From CAXRDE01 sp964342365 (GTDB lineage Bacteria; Cyanobacteriota; Sericytochromatia; UBA7694), in contig CAYFGW010000123.1 of assembly GCA_964342365.1 (NCBI GenBank), forward strand, positions 1 through 14,281: a DNA stretch of 14,281 bases, given 5' to 3'. Positions within the stretch are counted from its first letter, which is position 1; every line of letters begins with the position of its first letter. Positions 6,983 to 13,618 of this stretch are shown here, one piece after another. The translations under genes and the position numbers were made by a program. Under the pieces are notes generated by a model, which had not been told where the DNA came from, did not search any database, and saw nothing but the letters and a program-made list of their open reading frames with translations.

Positions 6983-9232
6983 ATGAAAAAACACACCCTT
7001 TTACCCCTTGCCACCAGCCTTACTTTAATCGTTACTGCCTGTAACCCTCCTGTTGGCAACGTGACCACAAGCCCTTCACCCACCCCGACAACGGTTCCAG
7101 CATCAGCGCCCACAGATGCTACAACCACAAACCGCTTACAACTGCGCATCAAAGGGGACGAGACTCTGGCAAGATTTAGCGTACAGCAACAATCTCAGGG
7201 TGTGTGTCTGACAGACTTAAGCCAGATAGAAAGTGAGCTGCGCTTTTCTTCAGAACTTTCTACAGAACTTCAAACAGCCTTAAGTGCACTGGGCGCAAAC
7301 ATTGACGGTAATCGCGTTATCTTTTCCGCTGCCGTTTCAGACACCTCGGCTTTTATTACCGGGGTAGAACTCACGCTACCAGGGCTCCCTGTGGGAGTGC
7401 TTCAGGTCATCACACAGCTCAAAGATTCTGAAGGCAATTCAATGGGAAGCGTCTCTTATACTATTGATATACAAGAATCCAACCAGAACGTGGATCTGAG
7501 CTTTAAACCTGCTGAAGGTGCTCAGGGCGTTTGTGTGCTGCTTAACCCTGAATTGACGGGGGCAAGTTTGTCTTCTGTAGCAGGAGGAGTCAGTCTTTCT
7601 GATGTTTCTGGTTCAGAGACTTCCCCAACAATCCCTTCTTCAGTTCCCTCAGAATCACCTTCTGGTATACCCTCAACTTCACCATCTACAAATGCCCCGT
7701 CTCAGATTGCTGCCCTTAAATTAGATATTAACAACCGCTTTTTGACCAAAGACGGGGAAGAACGTCAGCTCAGTGCACTCCTGCTCGATGCTGCCAGTAA
7801 TCCCGTGTCTCAAAATGGTGCTGTGATTCAGTGGACCACCAACCGTCCTCAGGATGTTTCCGTTGACACACAGGGTAACATCAAGGCATTAACAGGGCTT
7901 GGTTTTTCACGCATCACGGCACAAGTGGTGGGTACGACCATTCAAGATTCCATTTTAATCGATATTTCTGATCCTGATTTCTTTACCTCTTTTGGGAGTT
8001 CAACACCCCTTCCCACGCCCACACCTGAACCCACCCCCACACCCGTTCCAACCCCCACGCCCATACCGCCTCTGGCCGTGGCACAAAAAGCTGGTGGAGA
8101 AATAAGGGTAAATACCACCACAGACTTTGATCAAGAAACTGCAAATATCTCTATGAGAAAAAACGGTGAGTTTGTGGCAGTCTGGCGCTCTGGCGCAGGC
8201 CCACTCGGTTTTGAAATTATGGCACAGCGCTTTACTGCTGACGGCACAAAAACGGGTGGAGAAATTGCAATCTCATCGCCGCGCGCAAACCAGAGCGCAC
8301 CTCAGGTAGCCCTGAGCGAAAACGGCACGTTTGTTACAACGTGGGTCATCACTCCAAATGTGGATAATAACGGTGATGGCGACAGCGGTGGTATATATAT
8401 GCAGCCCTCTAACGGTCCCCTCGCAGGATTCACCTTTCCGGTCAATACAACGACCGCAGGCAATCAATCGCAACCCACTGTTGCTATCGACGCCAACGGT
8501 AATTATGTGATCGCCTGGAGCTCTGTGGGTCAGGACGGTGAAGGCAGCGGCATATATATGCAACGCTATGATGCTAACAACGCTACCGTGGGCGCCAATA
8601 CCCTCGTAAATACCACCACCGCCAACGACCAAAGCGAGCCCAACATAGCTATGGACGCCAGTGGGAACTACGTTATTACCTGGACATCCACGGATCAGGA
8701 CGGCAGCGGTGATGGCGTGTATGCTCAGCGTTTTGACGCCAGTGGCAATAAAGTGGGTAACGAAATTTTGGTCAATACCACCACCGCAAGCTTTCAGAAT
8801 AACCCTCAGGTAGCTATAGAAGACAACGGTGACTTTGTCATTGCCTGGCGCGGTGATGGCGATGGAAGTCTTGACGGTATTTTTGCTCAACGGTTTGATG
8901 CTGAAGGCAATAAGCTGGGGACCGAAATTGCTGTAAATACCACCACCGATGGCGAACAGTTTGACCCGAGTATTTCTATGGATGCCGACGGTGACTTTGT
9001 GATTGCGTGGTCTTCTACCAACGGTTCCGATCCCGGTGGCGTCTATGCACAAGCTTTTAATCGAGATGGAACCCGTAACGGTGATGAATTTCTGGTCAAC
9101 ACCACGACGACAGATCTTCAACATGAACCCACAGTCGCCATGGACGAAGACGGTGATATTGTCTTTGCATGGTCGTCCGAAAATCAGGATGGTGACAAAT
9201 TTGGCGTGTATGCCCAGCGGTTCAACCGCTAA
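6983..9232 (+). CDS. Modular lipoprotein with Big2-like Ig domain and seven VNTTT propeller repeats
   Basis: A 749-residue exported lipoprotein. The signal peptide starts MKKHTLLPL and ends in the lipobox VTAC, lipidating Cys20. After a Thr/Pro/Ser linker comes a domain with cysteines at 75 and 184, then a Ser/Pro linker, then a Big2-like Ig domain (about 235-335) and a Pro-Thr spacer (about 341-362). Seven repeats of about 54 residues run from V376 to the end. They carry the pattern VNTTT...Q..P..A.D..G.FVIAW.S..QDG...G(V/I)YAQRFD..GN. I know repeats of this kind from large secreted bacterial proteins, where they read as beta-propeller blades; seven would close one propeller. The N-terminal half is clearly homologous to the NHL lipoprotein upstream, while the C-terminal repeats are unrelated, so the two share a display platform. 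Start choice is supported by the AGAGGA site. The stop overlaps the next start by one base. Surface binding is inferred; no catalytic motif is seen. Confidence 0.85.
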   Translation: MKKHTLLPLATSLTLIVTACNPPVGNVTTSPSPTPTTVPASAPTDATTTNRLQLRIKGDETLARFSVQQQSQGVCLTDLSQIESELRFSSELSTELQTALSALGANIDGNRVIFSAAVSDTSAFITGVELTLPGLPVGVLQVITQLKDSEGNSMGSVSYTIDIQESNQNVDLSFKPAEGAQGVCVLLNPELTGASLSSVAGGVSLSDVSGSETSPTIPSSVPSESPSGIPSTSPSTNAPSQIAALKLDINNRFLTKDGEERQLSALLLDAASNPVSQNGAVIQWTTNRPQDVSVDTQGNIKALTGLGFSRITAQVVGTTIQDSILIDISDPDFFTSFGSSTPLPTPTPEPTPTPVPTPTPIPPLAVAQKAGGEIRVNTTTDFDQETANISMRKNGEFVAVWRSGAGPLGFEIMAQRFTADGTKTGGEIAISSPRANQSAPQVALSENGTFVTTWVITPNVDNNGDGDSGGIYMQPSNGPLAGFTFPVNTTTAGNQSQPTVAIDANGNYVIAWSSVGQDGEGSGIYMQRYDANNATVGANTLVNTTTANDQSEPNIAMDASGNYVITWTSTDQDGSGDGVYAQRFDASGNKVGNEILVNTTTASFQNNPQVAIEDNGDFVIAWRGDGDGSLDGIFAQRFDAEGNKLGTEIAVNTTTDGEQFDPSISMDADGDFVIAWSSTNGSDPGGVYAQAFNRDGTRNGDEFLVNTTTTDLQHEPTVAMDEDGDIVFAWSSENQDGDKFGVYAQRFNR
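8108..9229 (+). repeat. Seven VNTTT-type protein repeats
   Basis: Repeats begin at V376 and continue about every 54 residues to the C-terminus. The first two are degenerate (repeat 2 starts with ISSPR in place of VNTTT and carries an insertion rich in Asn, Asp and Gly), while repeats 3-7 are close copies. At DNA level the copies share a recurring phrase encoding VNTTT with codons such as AATACCACCACC, suggesting recent internal duplication. Confidence 0.8.
9216..9230 (+). promoter_or_regulatory. Hairpin at the stop/start junction
   Basis: AGCGGTT (9216-9222), one base, AACCGCT (9224-9230): a perfect inverted repeat that can form a 5-bp stem with a 5-base loop, ending one base before the next start codon. 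It covers where a ribosome-binding site would be. A ribosome finishing the lipoprotein would open it, which suggests translational coupling. Confidence 0.4.
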
Positions 9233-9753
9233 TGCCAGTGATTCGTCGAACCCCCTTTCTTTTAGAAGATGTCCGTAAAGAACTTACTGCTGATCTGGAA
9301 CAAGAAATCCTGGATTTTTATGCCCGTGAACAGGTATATCCTGAAGAGGTTGCCCGTAAGCGAGTAAAGCGTGTTATTTGTCTGTTGCGAACACCTGACC
9401 TTGGGCATATCATTGGGGTTACCTCTGCCCGACTGGTGTATGTGGATGCCATGCAGATGCATTTTTATGCCTGCCGCGGATATGTGTCTCCTGATTATCG
9501 CCAGAAAGGCTATTTTGTGCGGGCATTCAGAGATACGGTGTATTTGTTACAGGCTGATTTTGTAAGTGGTAAGAACACCAAAGCTTCTGGCATTTACATT
9601 AGCGTTGAGAATCCAATTTTAAAGAAAAACCACAATGAATATATCTGGTGGGGAGGCGATAAGGGTGAAATCCCCTATGTTTTTAAAGCCTATGATCCTA
9701 AAGGAAACCATATTCGTCTAGCGTTTTTTCCAGGAGTTCAACTTCAGGCCTGA
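9232..9753 (+). CDS. GNAT-like acyltransferase fold protein
   Basis: A 173-residue soluble protein whose middle reads like a GNAT acetyltransferase core. There are strands at HIIGVTSARLVYVD (about 59-72) and MQMHFYACRGYVSP (75-88), then the acetyl-CoA pyrophosphate-loop-like YRQKGYFVRAFRDTVYLL (90-107), which matches the usual Q/R-x-x-G-x-A/G pattern followed by a helix. A later strand (ASGIYISVEN) fits the fold, and the helical N-terminus is unusual. GNAT enzymes move an acyl group from acyl-CoA to an amine or similar acceptor; the acceptor here is unknown. The start codon overlaps the lipoprotein stop (TAATG), there is no free Shine-Dalgarno and a hairpin covers the junction, so it is probably made only when the lipoprotein is translated. 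That ties its role to the lipoprotein, perhaps as a modifying enzyme. The fold call is from motif reading only. Confidence 0.5.
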   Translation: MPVIRRTPFLLEDVRKELTADLEQEILDFYAREQVYPEEVARKRVKRVICLLRTPDLGHIIGVTSARLVYVDAMQMHFYACRGYVSPDYRQKGYFVRAFRDTVYLLQADFVSGKNTKASGIYISVENPILKKNHNEYIWWGGDKGEIPYVFKAYDPKGNHIRLAFFPGVQLQA

Positions 9754-9771
9754 CTTTTCACTTAATATTTC

Positions 9772-9801
9772 TTCACAAAACCCCTCGCCCTGTGCTAATG
9801 T
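9772..9801 (+). promoter_or_regulatory. Possible weak promoter for the small helical protein
   Basis: TTCACA (9772-9777), 18 bases, then TAATGT (9796-9801) preceded by TG one base off (extended -10 style). The match is modest. It lies about 30 bases before the preferred start at 9832. Besides this candidate, the 78-base gap 9754-9831 holds only a GTTATGTTAAG half-site (9805-9815). Confidence 0.3.
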
Positions 9802-9831
9802 AAAGTTATGTTAAGAAACCGGAGTGAGCAG

Positions 9832-10137
9832 ATGAATAAATCCCAGTTACACGATTTGATTGACCAACTGCCTGAGCGTGATTTGCAGGTGGTAGCCCGG
9901 GTGTTAGAAGGTCTTCGTGCCACGGCACCGCTAACGCCCCCTCCAGCACGACAACCTCTGCCGGTGGGTGCTGCCCCACCACCTTCCACCTATAAAAGCA
10001 ACGGCAAGCTGGCGCAGGAGTACGGCCGCCTGATGCGCAACGAAACGCAACCTAACGGAAATTTACTCCGTAAAGTGATGTTTACTCCCCTTGATGAGTT
10101 GCTAGGCTGGGTGAATCAAATGCCCGAGGAAAAATAG
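9832..10137 (+). CDS. Small helical protein of unknown function
   Basis: A 101-residue protein. I choose ATG 9832 over the in-frame ATG at 9808 because GGAGTGA (9821-9827) sits just upstream of it, while 9808 has no ribosome-binding site. The N-terminus (SQLHDLIDQLPERDLQVVARVLEGLRA, split over residues 4-30) is an amphipathic helical pair of the LIDxLPExxL type seen in many small bacterial proteins, some in toxin-antitoxin or adaptor contexts. A Pro/Ala-rich linker follows (about 33-55), then a short helical C-terminus with FTPLDELLGWVNQMPEEK. No partner toxin gene is adjacent, so I do not call it an antitoxin. Its last 56 bases overlap the 3' end of hutH on the other strand. Codon use and the good start site suggest it is real. 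Function unknown. Confidence 0.6.
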   Translation: MNKSQLHDLIDQLPERDLQVVARVLEGLRATAPLTPPPARQPLPVGAAPPPSTYKSNGKLAQEYGRLMRNETQPNGNLLRKVMFTPLDELLGWVNQMPEEK

Positions 10138-11659
10138 CCTTCTCCTTAATCAATTGCGCCGCCCGTTCCAGGTCGGGAGCCAGATAACGATCTGAAGTGA
10201 CCATGGGTATGTGCTCACGCAGTGTCTTCCAGGCCTGTTCTACCACTTCAGAGGCTGTCAGGGGACGACGTAGATCTATAGCCTGCGCCGCACACAATAA
10301 CTCAATGGCCAACACCTGCTGCGCGTATTCCAAAATTTTAAGAGCTTTATTAGCCGCTGTGGTCCCCATACTGACATGGTCCTCCTGGTTGGCGGAGGTG
10401 GGAATAGAATCAACACTGGCGGGGTGGGCCAGCACCTTATTTTCTGACACCAGCGCAGCGGCCACATACTGGGGAATCATAAACCCGGAGTTCAATCCCT
10501 CTTCAGGACTCAAAAAAGCGGGCAAACCGTGATTGTGCTGAGGATTGACCAACCGCTCAATGCGTCGTTCGGACAAATTCGCCAGTTCACTCAGCGCAAT
10601 GCCCACAAAATCCATAATTAAAGCAATGGGCTGACCGTGGAAATGCCCGCAGCTAATAATGTCTCCTGCCTGACTGTATTCAGTGGCCTCCGGCATAATG
10701 ATGGGATTATCGGTGACGGCGTTGATTTCACGGGTGAGCACCTGTAGTGCGTGGGTAAAGGTATCACGGCTGGCTCCGTGCACCTGTGGAATACAGCGAA
10801 ACGCGTAAGAATCCTGCACCTGATCGCAGGCCGCATGAGATTCCACCATTTCGCTATTGGCCATGAATTCCCAGAGATTGCGGGCCGTGGTTTGCTGTCC
10901 CGGATGGGGCCGCAGCGCGTGTAAATCAGGGCGAAAAGCCTGTTTTGAGCCCATGCCTGCTTGCAAGGTCATGGCCGCAATGAGATCACATTGTTCCAAC
11001 AGCGCTTCTAAACCGTCCAGCACCACACAGGCCACCGCACACATGGGCTGAGTGCCGTTAATCAGAGCCAGCCCTTCTTTGGCCTGCAGCACAATGGGTT
11101 CTAAATTCAGCTCCTCAAGCACCTCAGCAGTGGCACGCCGCTGCCCTTTGTAATTCACGTCGCCCTCTCCGATTAAAGCCAGCGCCAGATGAGAGAGCGG
11201 GGCCAAATCGCCACTGGCCCCCACAGATCCTCTGGAGGGAATCACCGGGTGAATACCGTGATTCACAAAGTACATCAGACGATCTAAAACCTCCTGACGA
11301 ATGCCAGAATGCCCCTGCACCAGGGTATTGATGCGCAGTAGCGTAATGGCACGCACCACTTCTTCTGAAAACGGCTCTCCCACGCCACAGGCGTGACTTA
11401 AAATCAGGTTGCGCTGGAGTTGAGCAAGATCCTGCGGGGGAATACGGCGGTGTTTAAGATAGCCAAAACCGGTGTTAATGCCGTAAATGGCCTCCGATTT
11501 TACAATGGCGGCTTCTACCACATCGCGGGCTTTTTGCACCCGTTCCCGGGTGTCCGGGTGAAGTTCTACCCTCCGACCGTGACGGGCCACCTCAATGACA
11601 TCTTTTAGAGTCAGTTGAAAACCATCAAGAATACAGGGAGACAGCACGGGAGACAGCAC
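10082..11659 (-). CDS. hutH: Histidine ammonia-lyase
   Basis: A 525-residue cytoplasmic enzyme that eliminates ammonia from L-histidine to give urocanate, the first step of histidine degradation. The Ala-Ser-Gly triad that cyclises to the MIO cofactor is at 148-150 within GSVGASGDLAPLSH. Other active-site positions are in place: Y59 (YGINTGFG), H89 (SHACG), N201 (LINGTQ), Y285 and R288 (QDSYAFRCIPQVHG) and E426 in NQEDHVSMG. The SHACG and NQEDHVSMG stretches favour HAL over phenylalanine or tyrosine ammonia-lyases. Translation starts at a GTG (11657-11659) because an in-frame stop lies just upstream and no in-frame ATG fits. The protein is slightly longer than the usual 500-515 residues, with a tail of about 15 residues that overlaps the convergent small gene. 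No hutU, hutI or hutG is nearby, so histidine use would need genes elsewhere. Divergent from the NYN gene across an inverted repeat. Confidence 0.93.
   Translation of the reverse strand: MLSPVLSPCILDGFQLTLKDVIEVARHGRRVELHPDTRERVQKARDVVEAAIVKSEAIYGINTGFGYLKHRRIPPQDLAQLQRNLILSHACGVGEPFSEEVVRAITLLRINTLVQGHSGIRQEVLDRLMYFVNHGIHPVIPSRGSVGASGDLAPLSHLALALIGEGDVNYKGQRRATAEVLEELNLEPIVLQAKEGLALINGTQPMCAVACVVLDGLEALLEQCDLIAAMTLQAGMGSKQAFRPDLHALRPHPGQQTTARNLWEFMANSEMVESHAACDQVQDSYAFRCIPQVHGASRDTFTHALQVLTREINAVTDNPIIMPEATEYSQAGDIISCGHFHGQPIALIMDFVGIALSELANLSERRIERLVNPQHNHGLPAFLSPEEGLNSGFMIPQYVAAALVSENKVLAHPASVDSIPTSANQEDHVSMGTTAANKALKILEYAQQVLAIELLCAAQAIDLRRPLTASEVVEQAWKTLREHIPMVTSDRYLAPDLERAAQLIKEKAIFPRAFDSPSLATHQGE
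11636..11659 (-). repeat. 12-bp tandem duplication at the hutH start
   Basis: GGGAGACAGCAC occurs twice in a row on the plus strand (11636-11647 and 11648-11659). On the coding strand each copy begins with GTG and encodes V/M-L-S-P, so the gene starts MLSPVLSP. Each copy carries a possible start codon and changes in copy number would stay in frame. Confidence 0.85.
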
Positions 11660-11678
11660 AGTTTAGACACTCTTTTCA

Positions 11679-11702
11679 TGTTATGTTTAAGTCAACATAA
11701 CA
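11679..11702. promoter_or_regulatory. Inverted repeat between divergent hutH and NYN genes (candidate operator)
   Basis: TGTTATGTT (11679-11687) and AACATAACA (11694-11702) are perfect 9-base arms around a 6-base spacer, placed in the 59-base divergent gap. Its size and symmetry are those of a dimeric regulator's site. Weak -35/-10 candidates overlap it on both strands (for example TTTTCA 11673-11678 and CATAAC 11696-11701 on plus), so a bound protein could affect both genes. No regulator gene is adjacent. Confidence 0.5.
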
Positions 11703-11718
11703 CAGACAAGGGCAAAAT

Positions 11719-12555
11719 ATGTCAATCCCCAACGAAACTCAGAACATGGCCATTTACTGCGATTTTGAAAACCTGGCTCTGGGGGTCAAAGATACTCCCT
11801 ACCGCAATTTAGACGTACGCCTGATTTTAGAAAAGCTGCTGCTAAAAGGCAATATTGTGGTCAAAAAAGCCTACTGTGACTGGGTGCGCTATCAGGATTT
11901 TAAAGTTACCATGCACGAGGCGGCCTTTGAACTCATCGATATTCCCCACGTGCGTATTTCGGGCAAAAACTCCGCAGACATTCGCCTGGTGGTAGACGCC
12001 TTAGACCTCTGCTATACCAAAGCCCATGTGGATACTTTTGTGATCTTAAGTGGAGACTCCGACTTTTCACCCCTGGTGAGCAAGTTAAGAGAAAATAACA
12101 AAACCGTGATTGGTGTGGGGGTAAAAAACTCTACCTCTGATTTGCTCACCGCCAACTGCGATGAGTTTATTTACTACGACGATTTAGCCCGTCAGGACGC
12201 CCGGGAAAAGCAGCGCCGCAGTCAGAAAAAGAAGCGCAAAAAACAGGAAAATAAAGCCACACAGGACAAATCTGAAAAAAGCTCACAGGAAAGCAGCATT
12301 GAAGAGAAAAAAGAAGAAGCCTGGGAACTCATTCAAGAAACGTATGAGGATTTACTGGAGGAACGGGGAGACGGCAGCAAAATCTGGGGTTCTATGATTA
12401 AACAAACCCTTAAACGGCGTAAACCGGGCTTTAACGAAACTTACTACGGATTCCGCAGTTTTGGTGAATTGTTGAGCGAAGCCGAAAGTGCCGGAGTGGT
12501 GGAACTGGAGCGGGATGAACGCTCCGGCGGCTTTATTATAAAGGGCTGCAATTAG
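11719..12555 (+). CDS. NYN-domain putative RNase with C-terminal LOTUS/OST-HTH-like domain
   Basis: A 278-residue cytoplasmic protein in three parts. Residues about 9-155 form a NYN (PIN-like, LabA/DUF88 type) nuclease domain with the acidic set D15 (YCDFENLA), D87 (SADIRLVVDAL, also D93), D113 and D115 (LSGDSDFSPLV). Those residues would bind Mg and cleave RNA. A highly charged Lys/Glu linker (about 158-200) follows, likely a flexible RNA-contacting or coiled segment. Residues about 203-275 look like an OST-HTH/LOTUS winged helix (KIWGSMIKQTLKRRKPGFNE, then FRSFGELLSEAESAGVVEL and SGGFII), a domain thought to bind RNA or G-quadruplexes. NYN plus LOTUS is a known bacterial architecture; the RNA target is usually unknown. 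AAGGG (11708-11712) lies 6 bases before the ATG. It lies upstream of fliM in the same direction with a 40-base gap, so it may be cotranscribed with flagellar genes. Confidence 0.85.
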   Translation: MSIPNETQNMAIYCDFENLALGVKDTPYRNLDVRLILEKLLLKGNIVVKKAYCDWVRYQDFKVTMHEAAFELIDIPHVRISGKNSADIRLVVDALDLCYTKAHVDTFVILSGDSDFSPLVSKLRENNKTVIGVGVKNSTSDLLTANCDEFIYYDDLARQDAREKQRRSQKKKRKKQENKATQDKSEKSSQESSIEEKKEEAWELIQETYEDLLEERGDGSKIWGSMIKQTLKRRKPGFNETYYGFRSFGELLSEAESAGVVELERDERSGGFIIKGCN

Positions 12556-12563
12556 GGTATAAT
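12535..12563 (+). promoter_or_regulatory. Candidate promoter for fliM
   Basis: A perfect TATAAT (12558-12563) starts 2 bases after the NYN stop codon. The best -35 at 17-base spacing is ATTATA (12535-12540), only three of six. I see no flagellar sigma28 or sigma54 pattern. The ATG at 12596 has GAGGT (12583-12587) 8 bases upstream. Confidence 0.4.
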
Positions 12564-12595
12564 GACTTATCAATCTGTAAACGAGGTATAGCGCA

Positions 12596-13618
12596 ATGGC
12601 CACCCATGAAGTCCTGTCTCAAAACCAGATTGATTCCATTCTCAGCGCCATTGATCAGGGCAGCACATCTGTGCAGCATATGAAAGAGGTGGCCCCTCAG
12701 CGCAAAGATGTACGAAACTACGACTTTCGCTACCCTTCCAAGTTTTCCAGAGAACACGTGCAGGCCTTTCAGGCTATGAACGAACTGTATGCTCGCCTGT
12801 TGAGCACCCAGCTCACCACCCAAATGCGTCTGCCCGTGCAAAGCGAAGTGATTTCTTTGGATCAGCTCACCTACGACGAGTTTATGCGCTCGATTCCCAA
12901 TCCCACGGTGGTATTGCTGTATCGCTTGAATCCTTTAAAAGGAAATATTTTATTTGAGTTTACACCCGGCACCGCCATTGCCCTGATTGAACGTTTACTC
13001 GGAGGCCCCGGACGGCCTCCCGGCAAGCCGCGGGAGCTGACAGATATTGAACAGACTCTCATGACCACAGTCATGAATAAGGGCATGCATTCCATGCAGG
13101 AAGCCTGGAAAAACGTGCTGCCCGATATGAAGTCAGTGCATCAGACTCTGGAGACCAATCCACGTTTTGTGCAAATTTCAGCCCCCTCAGACAGCGTGCT
13201 GGTGGTGTCCTTTGAAATTCGCCTGGGCGATACCCAGGGCTCCATGCGTTTGTGCCTGCCCTACCCCACCGTGGAATCCTTATTGCCGCGCCTGAGTCGC
13301 CAGTATGTGATGAATCAGGGTAACGTCACGCCCCAGGAAGGCTATATGCCCGAAGTTAAAGAGCATTTAGAACAAATTACCCTGCGCATGGCTTTAGAAC
13401 TTGGCACCGCCGATATGTCTTTAAGAGAATGGATGGAACTGGATGTGGGCGATGTGGTGCGTCTGGACAGTGCTGTAGATGAAGATTTATGTTTGCGGGT
13501 GGAACACAGCCCCAAATTCTGGGCGCGGCCGGGTACTCTCCATAATAAGATAGCCGCGCAGATTACCGATATCATTGACGAAGGAAACACATATGACGCT
13601 GTCACAGGAACAAATTAA
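12596..13618 (+). CDS. fliM: Flagellar motor switch protein FliM
   Basis: A 340-residue C-ring protein that receives the CheY-P signal and helps reverse flagellar rotation. The N-terminal CheY-binding peptide LSQNQIDSILSAI (7-19) matches the family's LSQxEIDxLL. A short linker leads to YDFRYPSKFSREHVQAF (42-58), the usual entry to the CheC-like middle domain, which carries the FliG-contacting GGPG (136-139). The C-terminal SpoA/FliN-like domain (about 255-330: MSLREWMELDVGDVVRLD, then LCLRVEHSPKFWARPG) packs with FliN/FliY in the ring. Length and order of domains are normal. It overlaps the next gene by 26 bases, as expected for fliM-fliY operons. Confidence is high. Confidence 0.95.
   Translation: MATHEVLSQNQIDSILSAIDQGSTSVQHMKEVAPQRKDVRNYDFRYPSKFSREHVQAFQAMNELYARLLSTQLTTQMRLPVQSEVISLDQLTYDEFMRSIPNPTVVLLYRLNPLKGNILFEFTPGTAIALIERLLGGPGRPPGKPRELTDIEQTLMTTVMNKGMHSMQEAWKNVLPDMKSVHQTLETNPRFVQISAPSDSVLVVSFEIRLGDTQGSMRLCLPYPTVESLLPRLSRQYVMNQGNVTPQEGYMPEVKEHLEQITLRMALELGTADMSLREWMELDVGDVVRLDSAVDEDLCLRVEHSPKFWARPGTLHNKIAAQITDIIDEGNTYDAVTGTN

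Noticed and set aside
7981..8070. Pro-Thr coding run (CCCAC-rich) as a nucleotide tandem repeat or CRISPR-like element
   Set aside because: It is a low-complexity PTPTP linker between the Ig domain and the repeats, with no spacer structure.
8273..9124. Minus-strand open frame of 283 codons inside the VNTTT repeats
   Set aside because: It is the mirror of the repeat codons; its own repeats (for example GGGIY) follow from the sense repeats and it has no ribosome-binding site.
9232..9753. GNAT-like protein as the toxin of a GNAT-type toxin-antitoxin pair with the small downstream gene
   Set aside because: In such pairs a DNA-binding (RHH) antitoxin normally precedes the GNAT toxin and overlaps it. 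Here the small gene follows after a 78-base gap and is not RHH-like.
9808..9831. Upstream ATG at 9808 as start of the small helical protein
   Set aside because: No Shine-Dalgarno precedes it, while the in-frame ATG at 9832 has GGAGTGA just upstream and begins the helical domain cleanly.
9832..10137. Toxin-antitoxin antitoxin call for the small helical protein
   Set aside because: The N-terminal pattern is compatible, but no toxin-like gene is beside it; the neighbours are a GNAT-like protein and hutH.
10082..11659. Phenylalanine or tyrosine ammonia-lyase instead of hutH
   Set aside because: The MIO triad is shared, but SHACG and NQEDHVSMG favour histidine ammonia-lyase.
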